Assembly (NCBI RefSeq): GCF_016859285.1
Contig: NC_053418.1
Location: forward strand, 5,750,521 to 5,814,520
Length of the DNA stretch: 64,000 nt
Reading direction: 5' to 3'
Origin: Xiphias gladius
Lineage: Eukaryota; Chordata; Actinopteri; Istiophoriformes; Xiphiidae
Positions 24,108-34,600 of the stretch are shown here, piece after piece; position 1 is the stretch's first letter, and each line of letters opens with the position of its first letter. The translations under genes were made by a program, and so were the position numbers. Below the pieces are notes generated by a model that saw only the letters and a list, made by a program, of their open reading frames with translations, was not told the origin of the DNA and made no database searches.

Positions 24108-25999
24108 ATGAACTACAGAGCAGGTACGCTATGCCATTCAGTTTGACACATATTCTTCACACACTTCGAAATTCATGTGATGATTTTTTGAAAAAAGGCG
24201 CGATTGTGCACTCGCAATTTGCAGGCTTTCTGACGGTGGTGTGTGCCTGGATGGCGATTCTACTGCCAAGCCTGGGTGCAGGTCACGCATCGAGGAGGCA
24301 TGCGGCTGGTGTATCGTGCAGGCCAAAAGAGCTGACAGCCCTCACCAGAAGTCTAGTGGAAGAGAGCCTGGCAACTTTTGTAAGTAGCACAATACGGTGT
24401 GTCTCCACAGTACGTCTGGTAGCGTGTGCGTCGTGGCCGTAGACTTCATCACGCCGGAATTTCTTCCCCAAAGTCGGCAATTTGTAATTTCAGTCGCAGA
24501 ATGAGGAGCACAGAGAAAGTGTTCTTTCAGGGCTGTTTCTGTGAAGCGGCTCTCAACCCCCGTGCAGACATGCAGGCAGCAGTGGAAGGAGTATTTAGAT
24601 CTTCTCCTTAAGAAAAAGTATTACTGTGTAAAAAAAAATACTGTCCATTACAGGAATAAGCTCTGCATTCAAAGGTTTTACCTGAGCACAGAAATACTCA
24701 AATAGTGTTAAAATTGCATATGCAGCGTGTAATATTATTGAAATACTTTAACTTTACTTTAACTGACAAAGTGCAGTGTAAGCTGCCTTTCACTGTTGCG
24801 GTTGTTTGAATGACCTCATTGTGTTGAAGTCTTTAGATGTTATGGAGATGCATTGTCACAGATGAAACTATCCAACAAAGTTAAATCAAGGTAAAAATGC
24901 CTCTCTGTAAAATCTATAGCGCTGTGATGATATGAAAAGTTTAATCTGAAAAGTAAATAGTAACTATAGCTGTGAAGATTAACGTGGTAAATGTAGGTAA
25001 ATAAGGAAAAAAGGCAGCATTCCCCCATTTCTCTATGTGGTGTAATATAAGTATAAAGTAGCACAAGATGAACAATACTCAAAACTGTACTTGAGTACAC
25101 GTAAATGTAAAGTTACTATCCTTGATTATTCATAATATATCTGTGGGTGTCTGAAAGAAAAAAAACATAGGCTTTTCTTTTTTTTTTTTTTTCCATTACA
25201 TGAGCTTTTTCACTTCCGCGGGTTGGGATGAGCCTTTTGAGATACAGAAATGTGTCTTTATATGGTAGTATTGCCCGTGTAAGCAATTTGATCTTGCACC
25301 AATGAGCATGAATGTTGGCTTTTAAAACCACACCCTTATTTATTAATGCGTGGGTGGGGCGAAGATCCATGCCGAGATACTTTTTTTACCTCGTGTGACC
25401 CTGCGGAGACAGCGTTTAAAGAGATTGGCGGCATCATTGTGACACAGTGAGACTACAGATTTGATATTTCATGTGATGAGCAAAATAAATTCACTGCTGG
25501 TCTTCTCTTTCAGAATAAAGCCAATGGGGAGCACCTTGGCACTTGGTCACCAGGCTTCCCTGAGCTCCAGGTCCACCAGAACGCTCCTCTCATCCCCTCA
25601 AAAGTTCATTGCGGCCTCCTCTTCGTGTCTCAAGGCCTGGAGAAAGTCCTGGAGGACCAGAGGAGCAACCTGAATCCCACAGATTTGTCACTTCATAAGG
25701 CGATCGGGGACACCATCGCCCACGTCGACATGCTCGCAAAGTGCGTGAAGCACGTTCTCAGAGGGGAATGCTCCTCCAAGCCGTCCGCACCCGAAATGCC
25801 CGTGCATGTGTTTGAGAGGAAGCAGTGGAGTCACTCTCTGATGTCGACAGCAAGGGACTATCTGAAGTGGCTGGAGCATAGGCTTGGGGTCCACATTTCA
25901 AAGGACAAAGGGACAAGTAACATAAAACATGCAGTTAGTGAGGAACTGTGTCACAAACACTTGGAGGGGAGTGGATACCTTTCTGATCTCAGTCTGTGA
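24108..25999 (+). CDS. lif: Leukemia inhibitory factor-like cytokine
   Basis: Three coding exons, 24108-24123, 24225-24379 and 25514-25999 (TGA), give 218 residues with phases 1 and 0. The tiny first exon (MNYRA plus one base) matches the exon design of mammalian LIF. A signal peptide spans about residues 6-25 (GFLTVVCAWMAILLPSLGAG). The clearest LIF signature is LNPTDLSLHKAIGDTIAHVD, parallel to the LNPSALSLH segment of mammalian LIF in helix B. Cysteines include SCRPKEL, KVHCGLL, AKCVKHVL, GECSS and ELCHKH. The C-terminal segment with LKWLEHRLGVHI suits helix D. LIF acts through LIFR-gp130 and JAK-STAT3. The gene lies directly after the m17-like gene in the same orientation, with an inter-CDS gap of about 2.6 kb. 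OSM- or CNTF-like naming is possible but less likely. Confidence 0.85.
24380..25513 (+). other. lif second intron
   Basis: No exon or RNA gene is recognised. There is a T16 run at about 25178-25193, and short frames on the minus strand with no domain content. Confidence 0.55.
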
Positions 26000-26263
26000 T
26001 GCACATGTGTTTACAGTTTATGGCAGATTTTCTCTAACTTTTTCTTTAACTTTTAAAATTAACTTTAACTTTTAGTTTTTTTTTAAGATATTTAAACAGT
26101 TATTTGTCATGTATACTGCATGTTGACTTGCATTTGGGACATTTATTACTTGCACGAGTTCAATGCAAATGCAACTGGTAATTCTTTACAGAAAGCCTAA
26201 AGTAGTAAATATAGCTAGTCATTATGATCAAATCACCTTTTTTTTTTAGCCATGTCAGTTTAA
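26000..26263 (+). other. lif 3' UTR, start
   Basis: AT-rich sequence directly after the lif stop, with ATTTA-like pieces near 26090-26110. No canonical AATAAA is seen before the MITE that follows. ATTAAA near 27263 is the first possible variant signal, so the transcript end is unresolved. Confidence 0.4.
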
Positions 26264-26487
26264 AAGAACAGTTTGATATATTGAGAAATACATTTATTTA
26301 CTTTTGGACAGAGCCAGGCTTGCTGTTTTCCCAGTTTCCAGTATGGAAAAGCTAAGCTAATTGGGTGCTAGCCGTAGCTCCATATTTTCTGTACAGACAC
26401 GAGAGTGGTATCAGTCTTTCCATCTAATTCTTGGCAAGTAAGTGAATATGCCTTTTTCCCAAAGTTTCATATTACTCCTTTGAAAGG
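26264..26487. mobile_element. Teleost MITE-like repeat with inverted ends
   Basis: The left end reads AGTTTGATATATTGAGAAAT. The right end, read in reverse, is ATATGAAACTTTGGGAAAAA, an imperfect inverted repeat. The interior has GGACAGAGCCAGGCTTGCTG, AAAGCTAAGCTAATTGG and GAGAGTGGTATCAGTCTTTC, which match from memory a dispersed teleost repeat whose usual text is GACATTTTGGGAAATACGC...AGCCAGGCTAGCTGTTTCC. It has no coding capacity and lies just after lif. Confidence 0.7.
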
Positions 26488-26529
26488 TACATCAGAAATG
26501 GCTTCCTTCAGTTAAACTGGATATTTTGC

Positions 26530-27000
26530 AACAATTGACATGGTTCCCGTGTGACGGCAATTAATCAAAGTGCCAACGAGGCAAATGAGAAGGGGCTCTA
26601 ATACATTTCCTAATTACGACAGTTTGTTTTCTCAGCCTTCACAATGATTAATTGTTTTGCTCTGGCCATCTATCCCCTGTGAGCGGGCCACATTGCCTGA
26701 GGTGGAAAGGGAGGCTGATAGGAATCACCTTCAGAGAGCCCAGGAGTGTGGACCCCAATCACTGTATTCCACCGCGAAATTTGAGGACAGATGGACAGTG
26801 CACAGTAAGGCAGATAAGTCCGTCAGACTCCCATCAAAGCAATGATAGAGAACAGCAACACTGTAGAAAAGATTAATGTGGGCCTGGTCCTCCTCAAGTT
26901 GAGTGATCAATTATTGTTCTATTAGAGGTTCCCATATTGTATTGTTCTGCAGGAGCTTCAAATGGATCTTTATGCTGAAAATCAGCAGAGTTCGTAATAT
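26530..27000. promoter_or_regulatory. Candidate conserved non-coding block
   Basis: A repeat-free block of mixed composition with several homeodomain- and POU-type cores: GCAATTAATCAAAG near 26560, CCTAATTACGACAG near 26609, ATGATTAATTG near 26645 and GATCAATTATTGTTC near 26907. No exon is convincing: the 74-codon frame has no family match and no splice context. It lies between lif and the 3' end of spring1. Conservation is inferred from texture only. Confidence 0.3.
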
Positions 27001-27518
27001 TTGATGTACTTTGGACAACATGAACATTTTCTAATTGTATTTATATACTTTTTTTTTTTCACAGACTGTTGTCACCAACTGAAATTGTTCCGTCAAAATT
27101 TGTCTTTTTTTTTTTTTTACAATACACACCTTTGCTGCTTTGACCAAACTCTTTTTTGCACCCTTACCATTAATATAATGGATGTATGCTCATTTTGGCT
27201 AATACAGTAAAATGGTTGGTGATTTCAAGCTCACTTGGCTGCTTGATCATTTTCTCTACTAAATTAAACCCATAGGTTGCCTTGAACAAATCTTTAAATG
27301 CATAATTTTCTATGGGCCTTTGGTTGCGTTAAGATTTTTAGCATGCCCGTCATCCTTGCTTTGGATAAACTACACACATATCCCAGTGTTGAACGGTCCT
27401 TTACACCTGTAACACAACAGTTTATGAAAATATCAAAGGCGCAAGTAAAGAAATTCTGAATGCCACCGTTCACAAAAAGCATGACTTTAACTGTAACCCA
27501 TTTCGTTTCACAGTCACT

Positions 27519-27961
27519 TTTATTAAATAGCCGTCTCATACGCATGCACTATACATAGAAGTAATTACACATTCTTTGCTGTTTTAAAAGATTCAACAAA
27601 ACATAAAACGGCTGTTATCTTCTTTTAAAATGAAGCCTATTTGATGACATGAACTGGTTTGAAGCGAATCCTGATGGATGAGCTGCCTCTTACGTAGACC
27701 TGATGATCATCACGGATGAATGTATGAAGCTTTCTATGCACTTATGAAGTGTAAATAATCAAATCACATACAGCATTTGTCCTTTTTTGAGGTTTTTCTT
27801 GGATACCTTCCTTCTTTTGCCACTATAATGCAAAATTATCCAAGAAAGCAGTTCACTTGTAGGGAGTCTCTTCTCCAAGCACTCCTAGTTGTCCAACCAA
27901 TACACTTTATTGGCCCACTGCTGCTCCTGTACGTCCTGAACCCGAGAGGAAAATCAAATGC
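27519..27961 (-). terminator. spring1 3' UTR and poly(A) signal
   Basis: On the minus strand AATAAA (27519-27524) lies about 440 bases after the spring1 stop codon. The lif and spring1 genes are therefore convergent, with transcript ends near 27.5 kb. Confidence 0.6.
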
Positions 27962-30687
27962 TCATACAGGAAGCAGCTCTGGAGGACTCTCTCCGTAGCA
28001 GTACTTTGCTTGAGGGTTTCGGTAGGTGTTCTCATGTTGAACGCTCTGCATGAAGAAGTAAATACACAACAGTGCATTTGAATGTACATAGTTGGTTAAT
28101 TTTTGAAAGGTAAACCAGTATGATAAAATATGATAAAATAAAACATTCGTTCAGCTCCAGAAACAATAAATCACTGATTTTAGGAATTTATCTGATGCTG
28201 TTAAAGAGGGCAACTGAGAATTTAAAAAAGTTCAAATTGTGAGTTGTGTAAACAATTAATATTGCGAAGAGAAACAATCAAAGCCAGATAAGAAAAAACT
28301 TCAACAATAATAGTCATAAAGAAAACAGCCAAAATTTGCTGTTGACAGTTTTTAACATCCTGGAAATTCATGACAAAATTGCAATGAGTCATACTGTTGC
28401 ATTTAAGAAAGTTGTTTGCATCTTCTATCTAGCTATGACAGCTGTCTGAAAGATACTGAGATCAACATTATATGAGCAAAATAGTGACTTTAACTGTTAA
28501 GAGATAGATGGAACATGTGGTTGCTTATCTGTTGAACTGTTTATTCATTCAGTATTTGTGCTCTATTTCAAAATATTGGAGTAGCTACATTTTACAATCG
28601 TTCTGTATAACTGTAATACTTTTTAGAAAGCTAGAAGAGTTGGTCTGTCAGAGCGGATCATTTTTCTATTCCGTTCATCTCATAACATACTTGTGAAGAC
28701 GTCCTACACTTGGCCAGGCACAGCTCAAAATGATCCTCCACGGCAGTGAAGAGATTCTGGAAACCTTCAGCTGCACGATTCAGGAAGTGCTCAAGGAGAG
28801 GTTGCTGGAGAAGATAAGAGAGAGAGCATGTGTAAAACACTTGAGTGCAGATTACAGCCTGTTCAATTTGCTCTTTTTCCCTTGTGGTCACTAATATGCA
28901 TAGACCTCACTATCAAGATTCAACTTTAGGCCTTATATTATCTGGATTCTTGAGTTTGAAGATCTTGTATTAAAATGTATGCACACTGCAGTACTGCAAG
29001 ATGAAGCACGTCAACATTGAAGTTGACCCATTTCTGACAGTAATAAAGCAAGCCCCTAAACATCCTCGATGTGACAGATACCTTATCGGGCTGGAGGCAG
29101 CAAGACACGCAATACTCGTAGATGCTACAGCAGCCGTTAGCCAGGCAGCTTTTACAGATGTACTGCCTGGTGCTGGGAGCATTGACGTTACAGCAGCCAT
29201 TAACCAGCAAGTCTTTTCTCTCACAGACATAACCTGTAAAACATTAACACTGATAAGCACATGCACTGATTAAAAGGCAACTAAACAGTCTCATGGCGCT
29301 CTTGTGTCGTCATCACTGTATGCTGGTGAGCAATGGCTGCACTACTCACCAAGTTCGTCAGTCAGCAGTGTCTTTCCCTGGATGGAGTTTCTGCACTGAG
29401 TAATCTGTCTGCTGCTGTTTCCCAGGTTGAAACGGACTTTCCACGGAATGCGATGGTCTGAATCTCTAACCTCTAAGAGCGTGCGGTCCCGTATGGTCCT
29501 TTCCTCCTGGAAAATGCACACAGGGCGTCATGAAACTTCATCGAAGAACAACTTAAAGTTCAGAATGGGGTCAGATGACATGATGACATACCAAGTGAGA
29601 AAATATAGTGCAGGCGGAAACTGACTGAACTGGAAAGGTTTCCAATTTGTACAGTGCTGGTACAATACCTGAATTGACAATAATATTGGTGATAATGGTA
29701 AAACTATTTTTGATATCTGATATTGAGAACTAAAATGTTTTTCTATATAACCCTTTTTTATTGAATAAAAGAAGACACATTTCTCACAGGTAAATGTTAT
29801 CCTGACAAAGCAGCTGTACAACAAGTAACTTAAATATGTCATTTTGGGAAAACTGTGGTCGTTTCCCCCCTTTTTAACGACGTATGGAGTGGGGCTCGGG
29901 AGTTGGAATATGTCATCTTCTCCTGTCCACATATCGAAGTGTCCTTGTGTCACCACGACACCGAACCCCAAACTGATCCCGATGCCAGTGAGCCACCAAC
30001 GCGATCAATTTGTCTGTGTGTGTGTGTGAATGGCAAATTGTAAAAAGCGCTATATAAAAGAAGCTATTTACCATTTTATTAGGGCTGTACCTATTATGTT
30101 CATTATCGATCAATTTATTTATTATTTCTCGATTAATCGATTGCTTGTTTAGATGTCTAAAACTGTTTAAAAATAAACAAGACCCCAAACCTACCTGGTA
30201 TTTCAGATAGTTTAACACCGTGCCCTACAACAGAGACCTTTCAAAAGCTAGAGATTTTGCTATGCCATTTCTACAGAGGTAGCTTACCCCTTTAATATCT
30301 TCTGTAGCATTAAGGCATTTAGGGCAGTGTTGCAAGTGAACGAGCAAGACTGCTTCACAGTACTGTGCAAAAGTGTTAGCTCATTTTAGATGTTTAGATG
30401 TGTATTCATCAGTGGGGCGTCTGACTGACGGCTGATAATCTAAACATCTAAAGTGCCTACAACTTTTGTGCGGGGCTGTGAAAAGTTCCAGAAACGCGGT
30501 GCACTCCTTTGGGATATAAAATCGCACATGCCCAGGATCTAATCCAGATAGCTCAACCCTGATGCAGGAGATGTAGTGGGAGTTCAAGTACCTGTTTGAG
30601 TGTGCTGGTGAGAAAGTAGATGAGAGACAGTCCGAAAACTACTCCCAGCACCCAGCGCTTTCTCAGCAACCGCCGGAGCACCATCAT
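27962..30687 (-). CDS. spring1: SPRING1 (C12orf49), Golgi SREBP-pathway regulator
   Basis: Five coding exons on the minus strand: 30592-30687, 29350-29506, 29082-29233, 28691-28804 and 27962-28045. Phases agree and give 200 residues (human about 205). SPRING1 is a single-pass Golgi protein needed for site-1 protease licensing and SCAP/SREBP signalling. Seen in order: a basic N-terminus ([12 protein letters not shown]), a membrane anchor at about residues 13-28, EERTIRDR, a conserved sequon NLGNSSR with Asn at about 62, then a Cys-rich luminal domain ([32 protein letters not shown]), [30 protein letters not shown] and the C-terminus [14 protein letters not shown]. Two adjacent ATGs (30687 and 30684) could start translation; the second aligns with the internal Met of the human protein. 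Confidence 0.95.
28046..28690 (-). other. spring1 last intron
   Basis: AT-rich and without exons or recognised repeats. A tandem TATGATAAAA pair is at about 28120-28139. Confidence 0.55.
29876..30080. mobile_element. Teleost dispersed repeat fragment
   Basis: The block reads CTCCTGTCCACATATCGAAG, GTGTCCTTGTGTCACCACGA, CACCGAACCCCAAACTGATC and CCGATGCCAGTGAGC, then a TG tract, GAATGGCAAATTGTAAAAAG, CGCTATATAAAAG and ATTTACCATTTT. From memory this is the well-known fish repeat whose tail reads AAGCGCTATATAAATGCAG...CCATTTACC. It lies in the first spring1 intron. The exact superfamily cannot be assigned from this copy. Confidence 0.6.
30081..30178. mobile_element. hAT-like MITE, copy A (truncated)
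   Basis: It starts AGGGCTGTACCTATTATG, then TTCATTATCGATCAAT and TTTCTCGATTAATCGATTGC, the terminal part of the fish element rich in CGATTAATCGATT. It abuts the preceding dispersed repeat, so the two may be nested insertions. Confidence 0.6.
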
Positions 30688-31487
30688 AGCATGGCTTTGT
30701 TGTGGAGACGCCGGGGGTAACGGTGACGGCGTCAGTCAAAAACATCAAACCCCCCGAGGGCGGGTATCGTCTGTCTGACTGACGTATTTGTCAGATATCC
30801 GAAACGGTGTCTGACTCACTCAAAAAAAAACAAAAAAACAACAACAAACAAACTGCACAAACCGAGGAATGCTGACCGTGTGCGCTGGGGGTTAGCTAGC
30901 TTCATCGGACAGCGAGTGTGACAAAGACGTTTTGTTTTTTCCGACAGGTCCCACACGGGCGCCAGCTAACCCATGTCGTGGGTTCGGTTACTCACAAAAC
31001 AAACGGTAGCTCTACATATGAATTATTCTCCCAAAACAGCTACGTAATGGGCACGCAAGCTAGCATCATAAAAGTCTGCTTTGTTAGCCTGCTAGCTAGC
31101 TGTCGTTAGCATTAGCCTTCTGTCTCTGATAAGCCAAACACTGGTGATTAAAAAAATGTATATATATCAGTATACTATGAAACAACCTAGTGGCGCAGTT
31201 TCGTCTCCTTTGAAGAATACTATTCGGTATTGCCCGACACTGCGTCTAACAGCAAGCAGCAACTGTGATAGTTTATCCAGCCAAATCTGACATTCGCCCT
31301 CTGCAAAACACATTCCCAACACGGATGTGGTTTGGTGGGAAGGAGGACGCTAATTGGTAGACAGGCGCCCTCGGTGAAGCCACACAGGAAGTTTTTTTTT
31401 TTTGGAGCCGGACGGTTGGAGCATCCTCAGCAGCCGCAGCAGCAGCACCACCACCACCACCACCCTTCGCCGATCCGTCCTCTAACT
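30688..31487. promoter_or_regulatory. Shared divergent promoter region of spring1 and rnft2
   Basis: About 0.8 kb separates the spring1 start codon (minus strand) from the inferred rnft2 first exon (plus strand). The region has a CRE-like TGACTGACGTATTTG at about 30776 and an inverted CCAAT (ATTGG at 31353-31357), with no obvious TATA box. Repeated GCTAGC and TAGCT motifs occur at about 30890-31105. The head-to-head layout matches the human SPRING1/RNFT2 pair. Confidence 0.5.
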
Positions 31488-31649
31488 ATGGCGAGAGCCG
31501 AAGCGCAATACACCGGACTGATTCAGGTAAATTCGTCTACACTGTCACTGCATGTGAGACACACACGCACACACACACACACACACGCAGAGAGAGCAGA
31601 GTAAGGCGGTGATGCTGATGTGCATTTGCAGGGCTGGACCATGTGGTGA
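31488..31649 (+). other. rnft2 upstream ORF across first intron
   Basis: The first exon has ATG at 31488 and runs MARAEAQYTGLIQ to the donor CAG|GTAAAT at 31526/31527. Joined to the acceptor at 31631/31632 it continues GWTMW and stops at TGA 31647-31649, giving an 18-codon uORF. It is not in frame with the RNFT2 start at 31663 and ends 13 bp before it. Splicing is inferred from the sites. Confidence 0.5.
31560..31587. repeat. (CA)n microsatellite in rnft2 first intron
   Basis: Imperfect CACACG/CA tract inside the inferred 105-bp first intron. Confidence 0.85.
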
Positions 31650-31662
31650 TGAGCGGTGTGCC

Positions 31663-34600
31663 ATGCAGAGGAGACACAGCAGCAACACGGATGGCATGCC
31701 CTCTGAAAGGTGGGAGAAGGAGCTCTCAGAAACAGGAAAGCCCTTTGTTTTTTTTTGTGTTGTCTCCCTTCACTATTTAGCCGAATGTATGCGCATCCTC
31801 CTGCCCCCCCCCCCACAGTCTTGGGCTTTCCTTAATGGTTTTGCCAAGGCCTCTTAGTTCCATTTAAAGCAAACCATAATTCTCGAGCTTACGGTCATAT
31901 TTAAGCTGTTATACAGCAGTGGGTTGTATCTCAGAAGCCATTTTTGTGATCCCATAGATGTCAACTTTCCCCCAAGACATAATCAAATGTTTACACCCAC
32001 GGTTGCCTTAAAGATCCTCTCCAGACATGTTTGAAGATATATATAAATGCTCCGCTTTGAATAATAACCTGTGTCTGATAGGGGCTTTCCATAAAGAAAA
32101 TTTGATTACCTGGTTAGAAATTCTTAAATTGACATTTACATCTCCTCCCTGATTGGAAAAATCAGGAATCGAATCTTAAAGTCCATTTTCGGTTGCCTAC
32201 TCGGACCGGGATTGGCTTCCAGACTAGTTGTGATGTCCAAAATTGTGCTCGCAGGTACACGCCTTAAACTCAGACTTTAGGTGAGCACAGAGAAACTTTT
32301 CACCTTTTTTGGCAGATGAATTAAAAAAAACAAAAAAAAAACGTCTCCCAGCGTCAAACTCTGAACACACAGTAAATCATTCTTCACAGTGAAGGTCAAA
32401 CACCCAGGAGAAGTAACAGTGACCAAAACACTTTAAATGCAGCATTTCCGTGCAAGTCATGGCCCCAGCCTGAAACCTAAGCTATGTTCCAGCAAAAAAG
32501 AAGAGGAGAGTGGAGCGGTGGTCTGAGGAAACACTACATCATATACAGTATGTATTGAAGTATTGGATGGCACTCTGGGCAGACAGTAGACACCTGTGAG
32601 ATCACAAAAATACCTCTGGAGATGAAAGCTGCCGCTGCTGTATAATGACAGGACAAAAGGTTTTGACTTTTACGCTTACGTCTTGCAAAGGGTACACAGT
32701 GGGACCGAATCACATGGGATGAACTGGAACGTGAACTGTGAGTCAGGCCTTATCACCCAACATTAGTGGCCGACCTCACTAGTCTTCTTGGGGCCGAATG
32801 GGAGCAAATCCCCGGAGCCATCGTCCAGGGCCATTGATTCTTTTGCATCCACCCTTTTTTCCCCACTCAGGAGCCGAAGCCAAACTCTGGGATCGGAGAG
32901 CAGCCTGGATGAGGGTGGTGTGTTCGACTGCCTGAAGCCTGACTCACCTGCTTTACCCCAGCAACTTTTCTCCGGCCTGGTGGGTGTCCCCTCCGGTTCC
33001 GTCTCCTCCGCCCAGCTCCAGGCAGCCGGCTTAGTCCTGGGCTCTCCCCCCGAAGTTTTTATCCAGATGACTGCATCATCCAGAGAAGAAGGGGGCCCCC
33101 ACCGCCCGGAGGGTGGACCGTTTCTCCCTCGGCCTCCCCAGCACCACCATCACCACCACCACCACCCCTTCCACCACCAGCCCCTGCAGCACAGGACCTC
33201 GTCCCTGCTCCAGCAGGCCACCACTGCAGCCGGCGCGGAGAGGCACAGCTCCAGGGAGGAGGCCCAGGAAGACCCGTCCACCCCGGCCCCAGCCCTGTCT
33301 GAGTTAAAGGCGGTAGTCACGTGGCTGCAGAGGGGTTTCCCCTTCATCCTCATACTGCTGGTTAAAGTCTGCTTTCAGCATAAGCTAGGTACGCCAGCTT
33401 GTGGAAGAATAGTGCTGCTAACAGTGTCTAGTAGCGGACTACTTGCAACAAAGTCTCATTAGACGCACGATGTCTGGTTTAGTGATGATGTTGCCCCTCT
33501 CTTCTGCAGGTATTGCTGTGTGTGTGGGGATGGCCAGCACCTTCGCCTACGCTAATGCTGCATTTAGGCACCAAGTGTCATTACGGGTAAAAAAACAAGA
33601 AAAACCCCCAAAACTACAGCACAGTCACTGCTGCACTGATTCAGGTTTTTAAAGAGAATAACAACATCCGATATTTTCCAATGTTACCTTAAGCCAATGC
33701 TGATATTGACACAGGTAGTCTTAGATATAATTCAGACTAAATTTTTCACACATGCCCACATTAAAGTTATGTTAATGGTTAAAAAGATAATACTGTAGCT
33801 GTTCTGTTAATTTGACAGTTGTAATATTTTACACATGCATAGGGATTCCCACTCTACAATCAGATACCATCATTAAAAATCTTGAAGTGCCATGAAGGGA
33901 ACCTGGCACAAAATAATGCATCTCTATATATTTGTGTTAACATTCTGTTTCCTGATTCTGTGAACCACTTTGTTGATAGCTATACTATACGACGTCCACC
34001 TTGAGACAGGAAGTCTTTCTTCATTTAGTCTGATGATTTTGTGTTAATCACGAACAGTGAATAAAACCGAAAGTCGTTCTGTGTAAAAAGCATCCCCCGT
34101 ATGTCGTAACTTGAGTTCAAGTCTTGTTCAAGCTGTTCTTCGCCTTATTTGGCCGGCTTCTTACCTCACATACCTTTCACTGTTTCTCATGATTCGTGTC
34201 TGTCCCTAATGAAAAGTGCAGGGCTCAGGTCACCACAAGTGTGGAGGAAGCAGACAGTTAAAGCAATCAATCAACAATGAAAATGCAGCAAAAAAAAACA
34301 AAAAACTGATATTCTCTGTTAGTGAAAATATTAAATGCCCCAGATCATCCCTAGCCACTGTGAGGCAGGATAATAATGCACCTGACTTTCTATTAATTTA
34401 CGACCTTATTTCAAAAATTGGTGTTGAATTGCAATTTTAGATTGAAAGAAATTTGTTGTAAAGTGTTTCCCTATTGTGTCACCAGGAGGAACGTTCTGTA
34501 TTTGTTGCTCTTTGGATCTTAATGTTCCTTGCGGGGAACATCGCGTATATCTACTACACATTCAGTCATGAGGAGCTGCACAACAGGTAGTGTACAAACA

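Noticed and set aside
31488-31526. MARAEAQYTGLIQ as the RNFT2 N-terminus
   Set aside because: After splicing it is out of frame with MQRRHSS and meets a stop five codons later; better explained as a uORF.
32788-32870. In-frame ATG upstream of the rnft2 exon at 32871
   Set aside because: The frame is open by chance in the intron. A good acceptor (CCCCACTCAG) and phase agreement with the preceding exon place the boundary at 32871.
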